DNA from: Saccharicrinis sp963677655 | GTDB taxonomy: Bacteria > Bacteroidota > Bacteroidia > Bacteroidales > Marinilabiliaceae | Length of the DNA: 64,000 nt | Direction: 5' to 3' (one strand) | Assembly: GCA_963677655.1 (NCBI GenBank) | Contig: OY782088.1 | Shown: positions 18,633-27,827 of the stretch, one piece after another | How positions within the stretch are numbered: position 1 is the first letter of the stretch | How the letters are laid out: every line of letters begins with the position of its first letter | Notes under the pieces: model-generated | The model's database searches: none | The model's input: the letters and a program-made list of their open reading frames with translations, nothing else | Told to the model about the DNA's origin: nothing | Program-made: the position numbers and the translations under genes

Positions 18633-18688
18633 TTTAGTTTGTTTAATTAATTGCGAAAAAGAGAAGTGATTATGTAATAACTATAGTA

Positions 18689-20404
18689 TTAGTCCCAGTT
18701 CAACATTCTGAATTCATCTTTCATTGCCGGACGGTTTTTGTATTTATTCAATAATGAATCTTTTAGTGCTTTTGCAGCAGGTAAACCACCTTTTAATTTA
18801 GCCATTTGTTTTAAGTATTGTACCAGGGATACATATACATTACGGCCGGTTTGTTCTGCTTCTAATTCAATAGCAGCTTTGTAATATTCCACCAATTCTG
18901 CAGGGTATTTCAATTTAAGGTGATCGGTATATTTAATAATGGCATGAATACTATTTGAAGAACTAACTATTGCAAATAGTTCATCTATCATTTGTTCTTC
19001 AATATAAATATTAGCCAGATCATCCAGAGATATTCCGCTGTAATAGCCTCGTTTTTTGTTTTTCAATTCAACAATTAGTTTATCTCGTTTCTCTTCCCAG
19101 TCATCTTTTTGACTGGTTTGCTTGTAAATTTTAAAGTACTTTATGGCCGAAGTATTTTCAACAAAGAGTTCTCTGGCCAGTTTATTGTACTTTAAGGTTT
19201 GTTTTTGTTGTTTGTAAAGTTCAAGTAGTTGGTCTTTCCATTGACGAACAATACCAGGAGCATCATCTTTAAATGCAATTTTTATTCCATCAAGAATTAG
19301 CTTTTCAGTTACTTCCAGATTGTTTATAGATAAAGCTTGTTCAACCCTAATTTGTCTGAATTTCTCAAAATGCAGATGGGAGTCTATGATATTGTCGGCT
19401 TCCGCAGTTCGACCTTCAGACTGCAACAGGTTTATCTTTTGCCCCAGATAGCTTGCTAAATAATACTTTCTACTCCAGCTATCTTTCTTGTCCAGCTCAA
19501 TTATTTTAGCATCAATAAATTTATAGGCAATATCTAATTTATTTAAAGATGAAGCTGTAGTAAAAAATAATGGTTCTAAACTTTCTCCAACGCCATAATA
19601 ATTGTAATCATTATTTTGTACCTGTTCATATAGCCAGTTAAAAATTCGTTCTTTTAGTTCATTTGATGGGTTGTTATTAATGATTTTATTAATAATATCG
19701 AATGCTTCATATATTGCTCCATCGCATTCTCCTAATGAATCATCCATATACTGAATGGCTTTTACGCCTTCCATTGCTATGACGGCCGAAATACAAAAAG
19801 CTTCGTTTAGATTACCTTTCGCATAATAATCATCAGCTTTTATCAGGAACTGAGTAACATCATTCATGGCTTTATGACTGCTACGATAGTCAATGAATCC
19901 CTGGTAATTGTAATTATCAAAAATGCCGTTTATCTGGCTCTGGTAGTATGGTATATTATCAGCATTCTCCACAGAAACAGGCTTTGAACAGTTAAGCTTA
20001 ATTTGGTGTCTGAAATCCTGATTTTTAGCTCCAAAGTCAAGTATGAAATTTCTTAAATCCTCAGTTTGGGCATCTTTTATTAATTGTTCCCAATTTTCTT
20101 CATCAGTAACTTTATCATTTGAAGAAATAGGAATAGTTTTCTTATCGATTATTGCCAGGGCAACAGCTGCAACATGTTTGCAAATCGAACCATCGTAGGG
20201 GCAATCGCAATAATAATCAGCAGAATTACTATCATTGTCTGGTTTAATCTCTACTTCATAGTTACCGTAGTTACCTTCAACTTCTGCATACCAGGTTTTA
20301 TCACTTCCCTGATTAAGTTGTAGAATATTTCCGTTTTCATAGTAATTTTCCCCTCGTTTTAATATTTCAAAGGGTATAATATTGATTAACTGTTGTATTG
20401 TCAT
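18689..20404 (-). CDS. SWIM zinc-finger protein with long helical repeat region
   Basis: A 571-residue cytoplasmic protein from the ATG at 20402-20404 (MTIQQLINIIPFEIL); an upstream start would add nine residues. The SWIM motif CxCx(n)CxH is seen as YYCDCPYDGSICKHVAAVALAI at about residues 60-80; it binds zinc and is known for DNA or protein contact. The rest is a helical array resembling TPR-like repeats (for example YKFIDAKIIELDKKD and FFKIYK-type helices). Similar SWIM proteins are widespread and of unsettled function. It is followed by the acidic hypothetical gene at 18147. Confidence 0.85.
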   Translation of the reverse strand: MTIQQLINIIPFEILKRGENYYENGNILQLNQGSDKTWYAEVEGNYGNYEVEIKPDNDSNSADYYCDCPYDGSICKHVAAVALAIIDKKTIPISSNDKVTDEENWEQLIKDAQTEDLRNFILDFGAKNQDFRHQIKLNCSKPVSVENADNIPYYQSQINGIFDNYNYQGFIDYRSSHKAMNDVTQFLIKADDYYAKGNLNEAFCISAVIAMEGVKAIQYMDDSLGECDGAIYEAFDIINKIINNNPSNELKERIFNWLYEQVQNNDYNYYGVGESLEPLFFTTASSLNKLDIAYKFIDAKIIELDKKDSWSRKYYLASYLGQKINLLQSEGRTAEADNIIDSHLHFEKFRQIRVEQALSINNLEVTEKLILDGIKIAFKDDAPGIVRQWKDQLLELYKQQKQTLKYNKLARELFVENTSAIKYFKIYKQTSQKDDWEEKRDKLIVELKNKKRGYYSGISLDDLANIYIEEQMIDELFAIVSSSNSIHAIIKYTDHLKLKYPAELVEYYKAAIELEAEQTGRNVYVSLVQYLKQMAKLKGGLPAAKALKDSLLNKYKNRPAMKDEFRMLNWD

Positions 20405-20637
20405 TTTAACATGTTTATTCGTCAGAACCACTGTTTCAATAGGGTAATACGATTACAAAATAGTAACTGTATGTAATTGCACAAAATAATAAATACAATT
20501 ATTTCCATTGTTTAAAATAATGCTCTCTTATAAACACAATTTTTCTATTTTTGCATGCTATTTTAAGTACATAAAATGTTTGTGCAGTAACGTTTTATGT
20601 ATTCAGAAAAATATGTAATATATAAAACAGGAGAATA

Positions 20638-21444
20638 ATGCAGTATAAGTTACTTGTGCTTGATTTAGATGGAACTTTAACCAATTCAAAAAAAGAAATT
20701 TCGGAAAGAACAAAAGCAACTTTATTAAAGGTGCAACAAAAAGGGGTGAAGATTGTATTGGCATCAGGCAGACCTACTTATGGTATTGTTCCCTTAGCAG
20801 AAGAGCTTGAATTGGCTAAATATGGCGGGTATATTTTGTCGTTTAATGGTGGCACCATTATTAATTGGCAAACCAAAGAAGTGATTCATGAATCGGCATT
20901 GAACACTGAAAATTTACCGGTTTTGCATGAGATTGCCCAAAATAATAAAGTCGATATTATTTCTTATGAAAATGAAAGTATTATTTCGGAAAATACAGAG
21001 AACGAATTTATTCAATATGAAGCTTTTCTAAATAAAATGCCGATTAAAAAAGTGGATTCATTTACAGAAGCGATAAAACTGCCGGTGCCTAAATGTTTAA
21101 TGGTTGGTAATCCTGAAATTTTAATAAAGCTTGAACAGGAAATGAAGGAGCAGTTTAATCGTGAAATGAATATTTACAGAAGCGAACCTTTCTTTTTAGA
21201 ATTAAATCCTTTGAATATTGATAAAGCTCAATCACTGCAAATTTTATTGGATTATACCGGTCATACTCGTGAAGATATGCTTGCCTGTGGAGATGGATTT
21301 AACGATTTAACTATGATTGAATTTGCTGGTTTTGGTGTTGCTATGGCAAATGCCCAGGATCAGGTTAAACAAGTATCTGATTTTGTAACTTTATCAAATG
21401 ATGAGGATGGTGTAGCTCATGTAATTGAACTGTTTATGAATTAA
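20638..21444 (+). CDS. Cof-type HAD-family phosphatase
   Basis: A 268-residue haloacid dehalogenase hydrolase of the Cof/IIB subgroup, which dephosphorylates small phosphorylated metabolites such as sugar phosphates. Motif I is LVLDLDGTLTNSKKEI, motif II is VLASGRPTYG, motif III includes the lysine in NIDKAQSL, and motif IV is CGDGFNDLTMIEFAG followed by GVAMANA. The cap domain occupies roughly residues 80-190. It is the last chromosomal-type gene before the mnmE-derived repeats that mark the island edge. Its true substrate cannot be read from the sequence. Confidence 0.93.
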   Translation: MQYKLLVLDLDGTLTNSKKEISERTKATLLKVQQKGVKIVLASGRPTYGIVPLAEELELAKYGGYILSFNGGTIINWQTKEVIHESALNTENLPVLHEIAQNNKVDIISYENESIISENTENEFIQYEAFLNKMPIKKVDSFTEAIKLPVPKCLMVGNPEILIKLEQEMKEQFNREMNIYRSEPFFLELNPLNIDKAQSLQILLDYTGHTREDMLACGDGFNDLTMIEFAGFGVAMANAQDQVKQVSDFVTLSNDEDGVAHVIELFMN

Positions 21445-21570
21445 ACAATATTGGCAGAACAATAATTCAGGAACTATCAGGATCAGTAAGTAGGAGTATG
21501 AATGAGTACTCCTGCCAGCACCATTAGGAAATTATTATGTAAAAATTAGAATCTGTTGCCGTGGTGCGGC

Positions 21571-21588
21571 TTACTTTTCGATACAAAA
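21571..21588. repeat. mnmE-derived attachment-site repeat, left outer copy (one mismatch)
   Basis: TTACTTTTCGATACAAAA differs at one base from the 18-bp mnmE 3' end at 63848-63865. A short G+C-rich inverted repeat (GCCGTGGTGCGGC) lies immediately to the left, as at 24092. It probably marks the outermost left junction of the composite island. Confidence 0.75.
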
Positions 21589-21901
21589 ACATTAAGCATT
21601 GATAATTATTTGGTTGTGAGAATTGAGTCGTGAAAATAATGTAAAGATATTTATTCTTACAATTATACTAAAAGTGCTGATTTTAATGGGTTTTACAAAG
21701 GCTTATCTTTAATATTACCTATTCTCAGGCTGTAATGTATAAACAGAGTTTTCTACACAGAAATACACTAATTTAATTAGAAAGATAAATCTATTTTGAA
21801 GTTATAAAAATCGTAATTCTATAAAGTGCAATTTGTGTTTATAGAATTTATTCATTGGGCTTTTAAAACCTCCTTTTATGGGTATCATAAAACCTCGGCT
21901 A

Positions 21902-22180
21902 TTAATTTTTTAAACATAAATTATCTGGAAAATTATATGATAGATGCAAAATGATAAGACATTCAGTTTCTTCTTTAGAATAATTACTACGAAACCTTTC
22001 AACCATCCAGCATTCATCCTCTTCAATTTCTTCTAATCGTTTTATCTGGTCTTTATCTTTGATAAAATCATCCCATTTGCAGTAGAAAATCTCACCTTGA
22101 GAAGGAATATGACCAGGGTTTTCAATTGTAAATTCTTTTAAACTTGTATCTTCAAATATTACTTTTAATGTAGTTTTCAT
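21902..22180 (-). CDS. Small hypothetical protein
   Basis: A 92-residue protein without a recognised family. It starts with a beta-like stretch (TTLKVIFEDTSLKEFTI), contains a GEIFYCKWDDF segment and an acidic middle (LEEIEEDECWMVERF) and ends in a hydrophobic strand. It sits divergently to the first HipBST module, within the left island segment, and has no duplicate beside the second module. A cargo role is inferred from location only. Confidence 0.6.
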   Translation of the reverse strand: MKTTLKVIFEDTSLKEFTIENPGHIPSQGEIFYCKWDDFIKDKDQIKRLEEIEEDECWMVERFRSNYSKEETECLIILHLSYNFPDNLCLKN

Positions 22181-22380
22181 GTGATTTATTTAACTCATAT
22201 AATTGGTCTTTTTTGACTCCATATTTTGGTTTAAGAATTACTAAAGTAGATATTTTTATCAAATATTTAAAAAGTCTATGAAAACTCTGTTTTATATAGT
22301 ATTAGATGAGAAAGAGTTTTTACTATATGACACACACTGCAATTATTTAATTCCAAAAAAATTCTTGAAAAATATTATTT

Positions 22381-22478
22381 TATATGTAAATGCATATAGA
22401 TATGGAATAAAAATATTAATTATATGAGAAAGCATATAATTTTAGCTATATTTGAGTGATTATATTTAAATGCATATA
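22381..22478 (+). promoter_or_regulatory. HipB operator cluster and promoter, module 1
   Basis: Three sites of the form TATATG-N6-CATATA lie at 22381-22398, 22421-22438 and 22461-22478 (the last begins TATATT). A Bacteroidota -7 element TATATTTG is at 22447-22454, between sites two and three, and the third site abuts the hipB ATG. This fits cooperative autorepression by HipB. Confidence 0.75.
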
Positions 22479-22700
22479 ATGAAGAGTCTAGCAGAATTTG
22501 TTAAAGAAAGAAGAAAAGAGGTGAATCTTACTCAAGAGGAATTTGCAGATAGGGCAGGAGTAGCTTTAACTGTTATAAGGAAAATTGAACAAGGAAAAAG
22601 TAATTTAAATCTTGATAAGGTTAACCAAGTGCTCGCTATGTTTGGTCATGAGTTAGCTCCCGTTAGTTCAAAAGAGGTTAATAATATTTCTAATCAATGA
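22479..22700 (+). CDS. hipB: HipB antitoxin/repressor, module 1
   Basis: A 73-residue XRE-type helix-turn-helix protein, the DNA-binding partner of HipBST systems. The HTH is LTQEEFADRAGVALTVIRKIEQGKSN. The ATG at 22479 is taken as start because the upstream ATG at 22470 lies inside the third operator; both are in frame. It ends in a four-base overlap with hipS (ATGA). The protein is identical to the one in module 2. HipB homologues repress their own operon and hold the kinase complex; that role is inferred here. Confidence 0.88.
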   Translation: MKSLAEFVKERRKEVNLTQEEFADRAGVALTVIRKIEQGKSNLNLDKVNQVLAMFGHELAPVSSKEVNNISNQ

Positions 22701-23029
22701 GAAAAGCTAAAGTTTTATATAATGATAAATTGGCCGGTATTCTCATTGAGAATAATGATGGAGATTACATTTTTACTTATGATAAGGATTATGTAATAAA
22801 TTATCCGGATCACTTTTTAACCTTTACAATGCCGGTTAGGGGCCAGGAATATAAATCCAACAGGCTTTTTCCTTTTTTTGAGGGACTAATTCCAGAAGGA
22901 TGGTTGTTAGAGATAGCTTCAAATAGCTGGAAGATTAATAAAAATGATCGGATGGGATTATTATTAGCCTGTTGTCAAAATTGTATTGGCGCAGTGAGTG
23001 TTATACCTGTAAAAGAAGAAGATGAGTAA
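22697..23029 (+). CDS. hipS: HipS (HipA N-subdomain protein), module 1
   Basis: A 110-residue protein matching the N-terminal Couple_hipA subdomain of HipA as a separate chain (KVLYNDKLAGILIE, FTMPVRGQEY, LFPFFEGLIPEGWLLE). In the characterised tripartite HipBST system the small HipS neutralises the HipT kinase. It overlaps hipB by four bases and hipT by eight, so the three are translationally coupled. The amino-acid sequence is identical in module 2. Confidence 0.85.
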   Translation: MRKAKVLYNDKLAGILIENNDGDYIFTYDKDYVINYPDHFLTFTMPVRGQEYKSNRLFPFFEGLIPEGWLLEIASNSWKINKNDRMGLLLACCQNCIGAVSVIPVKEEDE

Positions 23030-23972
23030 AAAATGCTTGTATTGTTATAAGAATATTGATGGAGAAGGTGAGTATCATGAATCTTGTAGCCAACGCTTCT
23101 TTGGTACAGTCAGGCCACCCATCATTCCCTATGGTCTGGATAAAATGTCAGAGTTAGCAAAAAATGTTGTTGAACGCAGTGTGACAGTTCCAGGTGTACA
23201 ACCAAAGCTTTCAATGAGTGTAGTTGAAGACTCCAGGGATAAAACAGATAATAGATTGACTGTAGTTGGTGCATTAGGTGGTAATTATATATTTAAACCT
23301 GCTTCTGAAAACTATCCAGAAATGCCGGCCAATGAACATTTGACAATGCGAATTGCAGAAAGTTTTGGAATTAATGTAGTCCCATCGAGTTTAATCAGGT
23401 TACAATCAGGTGAGCTTTCTTATATTACCAAACGAATTGACCGAACAGAAAAAGGTGATAAGATGCATATGCAGGATATGTTTCAAATAGCCGAAGCCTT
23501 TGATAAATATAAAGGTTCAATGGAAAAAATTGGAAAGGCGCTCAGTGAATATTCTGCTAATCCTTTATTGGATAAATTATTTCTTTTTGAACTGACCCTC
23601 TTTTGTTTTTTGACAGGCAATAATGATATGCATCTTAAAAATTTCTCAATGATTTTATCTAATGGGAAATGGATATTAGCTCCTGCATATGATTTATTAA
23701 ATGTGTCTATTGTTCTTCCTGAAGATACAGAGGAATTAGCTTTAATATTAGGGGGGAAGAAGAAAAAACTAAACAGGAAATCTTTCAATAATTTTGGTGA
23801 GGATTTGGGATTAAATGAAAAGCAGATTAATGGTGTATATAGACGTTATTTAAAAAATAGACCCAAAGCTATAAAGTGGATAAGTGAATCATTTCTTTCA
23901 ATGGAAATGCAAAATAGTTATCGGGAAATAATTGAATATAGATATTCAATTATTTATGATATAACTTCATAG
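23022..23972 (+). CDS. hipT: HipT Ser/Thr kinase toxin, module 1
   Basis: A 316-residue HipA-like kinase without the N-subdomain. It starts with a CLYCYKNI...YHESCSQRFFG cysteine segment typical of Bacteroidota HipT/HipA proteins. The glycine-loop region is TVPGVQPKLSMSV, the catalytic loop FLTGNNDMHLKNFS and the metal-binding DFG-equivalent APAYDLLNVS. In the known system HipT phosphorylates a tRNA synthetase and stops growth; the target here is unknown. All catalytic elements look intact. It differs from the module 2 copy at 13 positions. Confidence 0.88.
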   Translation: MSKKCLYCYKNIDGEGEYHESCSQRFFGTVRPPIIPYGLDKMSELAKNVVERSVTVPGVQPKLSMSVVEDSRDKTDNRLTVVGALGGNYIFKPASENYPEMPANEHLTMRIAESFGINVVPSSLIRLQSGELSYITKRIDRTEKGDKMHMQDMFQIAEAFDKYKGSMEKIGKALSEYSANPLLDKLFLFELTLFCFLTGNNDMHLKNFSMILSNGKWILAPAYDLLNVSIVLPEDTEELALILGGKKKKLNRKSFNNFGEDLGLNEKQINGVYRRYLKNRPKAIKWISESFLSMEMQNSYREIIEYRYSIIYDITS

Positions 23973-24286
23973 TAAATTTTAATATAAAATAATTCTACAG
24001 ATAATATATCCAAATAAATATAATGAACTAATGCTTTGATTTTGGTAATATATCCATCTTGCAAATCAATTATTCGCTGCCGTCGCACGGCTTACTTTCC
24101 GATACAAAATTTTCTAAATACTGAAAATGAGAGTGTTGTGGGAGATGAGTTGTAAAAGTAGTGTAAAAAATTTTGGTTTTTTTTTACAATTATAGCGAAA
24201 TAACATCTGAAGTTATTTCACTGGTTATTTCTCCTATGACAAACATAATCATTATATAATTTAAAATCATTCCTCAATATTTATTT
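23973..24286. other. Spacer between HipBST modules
   Basis: It contains the mnmE-derived repeat at 24092-24109 with a flanking inverted repeat (GCCGT-CGCA-CGGC type, 24079-24091), followed by an A+T-rich segment related to the sequence after the other att copies. No gene is seen. Confidence 0.55.
24092..24109. repeat. mnmE-derived attachment site (attL of main island)
   Basis: TTACTTTCCGATACAAAA is identical over 18 bp to the mnmE stop-codon end at 63848-63865. On the minus strand it encodes FCIGK plus stop. It is the natural left boundary for an element whose integrase lies beside the matching right copy. Confidence 0.85.
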
Positions 24287-24384
24287 TATATGCAAATACA
24301 TATAAATACCGTAAAAAGTAGATGATTATATGAGAAAGCATATAATTTTAGCTATATTTGAGTGATTATATTTAAATGCATATA
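24287..24384 (+). promoter_or_regulatory. HipB operator cluster and promoter, module 2
   Basis: The same three-operator layout as module 1: TATATG-N6-CATATA at 24287-24304, 24327-24344 and 24367-24384 (the last begins TATATT), each 40 bp apart. The TATATTTG -7 element is at 24353-24360. The regular spacing puts the sites on nearly the same face of the helix. Confidence 0.75.
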
Positions 24385-24606
24385 ATGAAGAGTCTAGCAG
24401 AATTTGTAAAAGAAAGAAGAAAAGAAGTGAATCTTACTCAAGAGGAATTTGCAGATAGGGCAGGCGTAGCTTTAACTGTTATAAGGAAAATTGAACAGGG
24501 AAAAAGTAATTTAAATCTTGATAAGGTTAATCAGGTGCTTGCTATGTTTGGTCATGAGTTAGCTCCTGTTAGTTCAAAAGAGGTTAATAATATTTCTAAT
24601 CAATGA
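24385..24606 (+). CDS. hipB: HipB antitoxin/repressor, module 2
   Basis: A 73-residue XRE-type HTH protein identical in amino-acid sequence to HipB of module 1, with several synonymous base changes (for example in the codons before RKEVNLT). Because both proteins and their operators agree, either HipB should be able to repress both operons. It overlaps the following hipS by four bases. The ATG at 24385 is preferred to the in-frame ATG at 24376, which lies inside the operator. Confidence 0.88.
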   Translation: MKSLAEFVKERRKEVNLTQEEFADRAGVALTVIRKIEQGKSNLNLDKVNQVLAMFGHELAPVSSKEVNNISNQ

Positions 24607-24935
24607 GAAAAGCTAAAGTCTTATATAATGATAAATTGGCCGGTATTCTCATTGAGAATAATGATGGAGATTACATTTTTACTTATGATAAGGATTATGT
24701 AATAAATTATCCGGATCACTTTTTAACCTTTACAATGCCGGTTAGGGGCCAGGAATATAAATCCAACAGGCTTTTTCCTTTTTTTGAGGGACTAATTCCA
24801 GAAGGATGGTTGTTAGAGATAGCTTCAAATAGCTGGAAGATTAATAAAAATGATCGGATGGGATTATTATTAGCTTGTTGTCAAAATTGTATTGGCGCAG
24901 TGAGTGTTATACCTGTAAAAGAAGAAGATGAGTAA
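24603..24935 (+). CDS. hipS: HipS (HipA N-subdomain protein), module 2
   Basis: A 110-residue protein identical to HipS of module 1, with the Couple_hipA motifs MPVRGQEY and FFEGLIPEGWLLE. It is coupled to hipB and hipT by short overlaps. Identity of the antitoxin component while the toxin copies differ suggests cross-neutralisation is preserved; this is an inference from sequence comparison. Confidence 0.85.
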   Translation: MRKAKVLYNDKLAGILIENNDGDYIFTYDKDYVINYPDHFLTFTMPVRGQEYKSNRLFPFFEGLIPEGWLLEIASNSWKINKNDRMGLLLACCQNCIGAVSVIPVKEEDE

Positions 24936-25878
24936 AAAATGCTTGTATTGTTATAAGAATATTGATGGAGAAGGTGAGTATCATGAATCTTGCAGCCAAC
25001 GCTTCTTTGGTACAGTCAGGCCACCCATCATTCCCTATGGTCTGGATAAAATGTCAGAGTTAGCAAAAAATGTTGTTGAACGCAGTGTGACAGTTCCAGG
25101 TGTACAACCAAAGCTTTCAATGAGTGTAGTTGAAGACTCCAGAGATAAAACAGATAATAGATTGACTGTTGTTGGTGCATTAGGTGGTAATTATATATTT
25201 AAACCTGCTTCTGAAGACTATCCGGAAATGCCAGCCAATGAACATTTGACAATGCGAATTGCCGAAAGTTTTGGAATTAATGTAGTTCAATCGAGTTTAA
25301 TCAGGTTACAATCAGGTGAGCTTTCTTATATTACCAAACGAATTGACCGAACAGAAAAAGGTGATAAGATACATATGCTGGATATGTTTCAAATAACCGA
25401 AGCCTTTGATAAATATAAAGGTTCAATGGAAAAAATTGGAAAGGCGCTCAGTGAATATTCTGCTAATCCTTTATTGGATAAATTATTTCTTTTTGAACTG
25501 ACCCTCTTTAGTTTTTTGACAGGCAATAATGATATGCATCTTAAAAATTTCTCAATGATTTTATCTAATGGGAAATGGATATTAGCACCTGCATATGATT
25601 TATTAAATGTGTCCATTGTTCTTCCTGAAGATACAGAGGAATTAGCTTTAACATTAGGAGGGAAGAAGAAAAAACTAAACAGGAAATCATTCAATAATTT
25701 TGGTGAGGATTTGGGATTAAATGAAAAGCAGATTAATGGTGTATATAAACGTTATTTAAAGAATAGACCCAAAGCTATAAAGTGGATAAGTGAATCATTT
25801 CTTTCAAAGAAAATGCAAAATAGTTATCAGGAAATAATTGATTATAGATATTCAATTATTTATGATAAAACTTCATAA
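24928..25878 (+). CDS. hipT: HipT Ser/Thr kinase toxin, module 2
   Basis: A 316-residue HipA-like kinase with the same cysteine-containing N-terminus, VPGVQPKLS loop, GNNDMHLKN catalytic loop and APAYDLLN metal site as the module 1 copy. It differs at 13 positions, all beyond residue 90, including MHMQDMFQIA to IHMLDMFQIT and FCFLTG to FSFLTG just before the catalytic loop. Both copies look active. A change in target or strength is possible but not shown. Confidence 0.88.
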   Translation: MSKKCLYCYKNIDGEGEYHESCSQRFFGTVRPPIIPYGLDKMSELAKNVVERSVTVPGVQPKLSMSVVEDSRDKTDNRLTVVGALGGNYIFKPASEDYPEMPANEHLTMRIAESFGINVVQSSLIRLQSGELSYITKRIDRTEKGDKIHMLDMFQITEAFDKYKGSMEKIGKALSEYSANPLLDKLFLFELTLFSFLTGNNDMHLKNFSMILSNGKWILAPAYDLLNVSIVLPEDTEELALTLGGKKKKLNRKSFNNFGEDLGLNEKQINGVYKRYLKNRPKAIKWISESFLSKKMQNSYQEIIDYRYSIIYDKTS

Positions 25879-26352
25879 GGAAATCTAGATATAAAATATT
25901 CTCTGCAAATACAATTTATTTCAAAATATATTGTATTTCTGATCCCCAATATACCTATGTTTGATATGTGGTAAATGTATTGAATATCAGTAATATAATC
26001 CGCTTTTGTGCAGAAAGAGATCTAAGCATTAAAAACGAAAGTATTGTGGGAACTGTATTGTAAAAATAGTGCAAATTTGATTCTATCTGTTTTTTGTGTT
26101 AAAGAGATGAAGTACATGAATTTTTTGGATGGTTTTGGTGATATGTACCTATAAAAGTTTAATGGTGTTTAAATTAATTATTACAATTATAAATAATCTA
26201 ATAAAAAAATATTTGTAATGAAACTATCTAATATATAGATAAATGAATAATGATAAATATTCCATAGTTAATATATTAATAGTTATATTATGATTATTTC
26301 TATTAATGGTTAATTTTGGTATTCATATTTTTTACCGTTACTTATATATAGT
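25879..26352. other. Intergenic region with decayed island-end sequence
   Basis: The segment around 26010-26065 (CTAAGCATTAAAAACGAAAG then TATTGTGGGAACTG) is similar to the sequence to the right of the att copies at 21588 and 24110. The 18-bp core itself is degenerate here. The rest is A+T-rich with no gene. Confidence 0.5.
26010..26065. repeat. Third copy of island-end sequence, core decayed
   Basis: Reads CTAAGCATTAAAAACGAAAG and onward, matching the CTAAATACTGAAAATGAGAG stretch at 24115 in order and spacing (GTTGTGGGA/ATTGTGGGA; TTGTAAAA(G/A)TAGTG). It lies 1.9 kb after the second att copy, the same period as the HipBST duplication. Confidence 0.55.
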
Positions 26353-26383
26353 AATGATAAAATTAAACATTTATTTTATCATT
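26353..26383 (+). promoter_or_regulatory. 11-bp inverted repeat in leader of kinase cluster
   Basis: AATGATAAAAT (26353-26363) and ATTTTATCATT (26373-26383) are perfectly complementary with a 9-base loop, ending five bases before the first kinase start codon. It may be an operator or an RNA hairpin controlling translation. Confidence 0.5.
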
Positions 26384-26388
26384 GAATT

Positions 26389-27630
26389 ATGCAGTACCCA
26401 AATATAACTCAATATAAAGAGGCTATATTAGATTCTGATACATTTGCTACAATAGGCGATGATATTCAACCGGTTAAGGAAGGAAAAGACGTTGTAATGG
26501 CATCAGGAAATTTTGCTTGTGTTTTTAAAATGCGACATAAAGGTAAATTTAGAGCTTTAAAATGCTTTACCAAAGATATACTAGAACGTTCAGAGCGACA
26601 AAAACAAATTGTTGAGTACATTAAAAACAATCCTTCTCCTTATTTTATAGATTATGAGTATTTGGAAAATGAGCTATGGATTGATATTAATGGTGGTATG
26701 GAAGTTCCAGTTTCCTGGATGGAATGGATAGAAGCTCCAACCTTAGGACAGAAGATTAAAGAGTATTGTGATACAGATAATAAGGATGGTTTAAGGTTGC
26801 TTACTGAAAAATTCAGAGAGTTTGCCTTGTGGATATTGGATCAACCTTTTGCTCATGGTGATTTAAAGCATGATAATATACTTGTAAAAGATGATGGTTC
26901 ATTGGTAATGGTTGACTATGATGGTATGTTTATTCCTGAATTTCAAGGTAAAAAGGCTTTGGAACTGGGAAGTAAGTGTTATCAACATCCCCAAAGGGAT
27001 ATATACTTTTTTGATAATAATCTAGATGACTTTAGTATATTAATTATTTATATTTCTTTAATCGCTTTATGTGAATTTCCTGAATGGTATTCTAAATATA
27101 ATAATGGACAGAATATTATTTTTGATTATGGAGATTTAAAAAATTATGAAGATTCTGGTTTAATAATAAACTTTATCAAATTTTCCCTTTTTAAAAGGGA
27201 AACATGTTTATTAGTAGAATTATTAAATAGAAATTTTCATGATTATTTTTTAATTAATGTTAGAGAGGTGATTAAAAGTCAATATATTGAAGATCGATTG
27301 TTAACTTATTCTTCTTGTTTTGTATATAAGGATGATTCTGCCTATATAAAAATTCATGAAATTTTCGTCCGTATGGATTACTTTTTAATTCAAGAAGGAT
27401 TTATGGATGGAATTGATATTGGAGATAATTTTATATTAAAAAGAGATTCAAATAATGGCGTGATATTATATCATAATGATAAGATATTTGATGCAATACC
27501 AGAAAATATAAAAGATAGTGTAGTTTGTTTATTATTGAAAAATGTAAAATTAAGTGCCTTTGTGACGAAAAAAGACTTATATGGTTATGAATATTGTATT
27601 TTTCTTGAACTTGAGAAAGATAATGGATGA
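26389..27630 (+). CDS. Ser/Thr protein kinase-like protein, first of a pair
   Basis: A 413-residue protein whose first ~290 residues are a protein-kinase fold: glycine loop ASGNFACVFKM, ATP-binding lysine in RALKCF, hinge WMEWIEAPTLG, catalytic loop FAHGDLKHDNILV (Asp and Asn present) and metal site MVDYDGMF in place of DFG. No membrane segment is seen, so it should be cytoplasmic. The C-terminal ~120 residues (from VREVIKSQYIEDRL) resemble the region after the kinase in the next gene, but the leucine-rich repeats are missing. Much of the kinase domain is nearly identical to that gene. It opens the cluster that also encodes phosphatases and a vWA protein. Confidence 0.85.
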   Translation: MQYPNITQYKEAILDSDTFATIGDDIQPVKEGKDVVMASGNFACVFKMRHKGKFRALKCFTKDILERSERQKQIVEYIKNNPSPYFIDYEYLENELWIDINGGMEVPVSWMEWIEAPTLGQKIKEYCDTDNKDGLRLLTEKFREFALWILDQPFAHGDLKHDNILVKDDGSLVMVDYDGMFIPEFQGKKALELGSKCYQHPQRDIYFFDNNLDDFSILIIYISLIALCEFPEWYSKYNNGQNIIFDYGDLKNYEDSGLIINFIKFSLFKRETCLLVELLNRNFHDYFLINVREVIKSQYIEDRLLTYSSCFVYKDDSAYIKIHEIFVRMDYFLIQEGFMDGIDIGDNFILKRDSNNGVILYHNDKIFDAIPENIKDSVVCLLLKNVKLSAFVTKKDLYGYEYCIFLELEKDNG

Positions 27631-27827
27631 TCTTATTTGTATTATTAATTAAAGAGGAAATATTAATTGATATTTTATTTTGCATTAAGAATGGGAATCT
27701 GGGCTATCTAAACAATCGATAACATAATCCTTCTTGTTTTTTCTATTATTAATTATTTTTGATACCATCACACCAAGCCTCACTTTCTATATAGAGCTTT
27801 TAAGATTTTATTGATATTTACTATTAC

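Larger units (their letters stand above)
21571..24109. mobile_element. Small island segment carrying the first HipBST module
   Basis: The stretch is bounded by two mnmE-end repeats (21571-21588 and 24092-24109) and holds one small gene and a HipBST module but no integrase. The sequence just right of each repeat is also related (CATTGATAAT...GTTGTGAGAATTGAG versus GAAAATGAGAGTGTTGTG). That is expected if related elements, or copies of one element end, were stacked in tandem at mnmE. Confidence 0.6.

Noticed and set aside
25389..25694. Minus-strand frames inside both hipT genes
   Set aside because: Present in both copies only because hipT is duplicated; they are antisense shadows without independent features.
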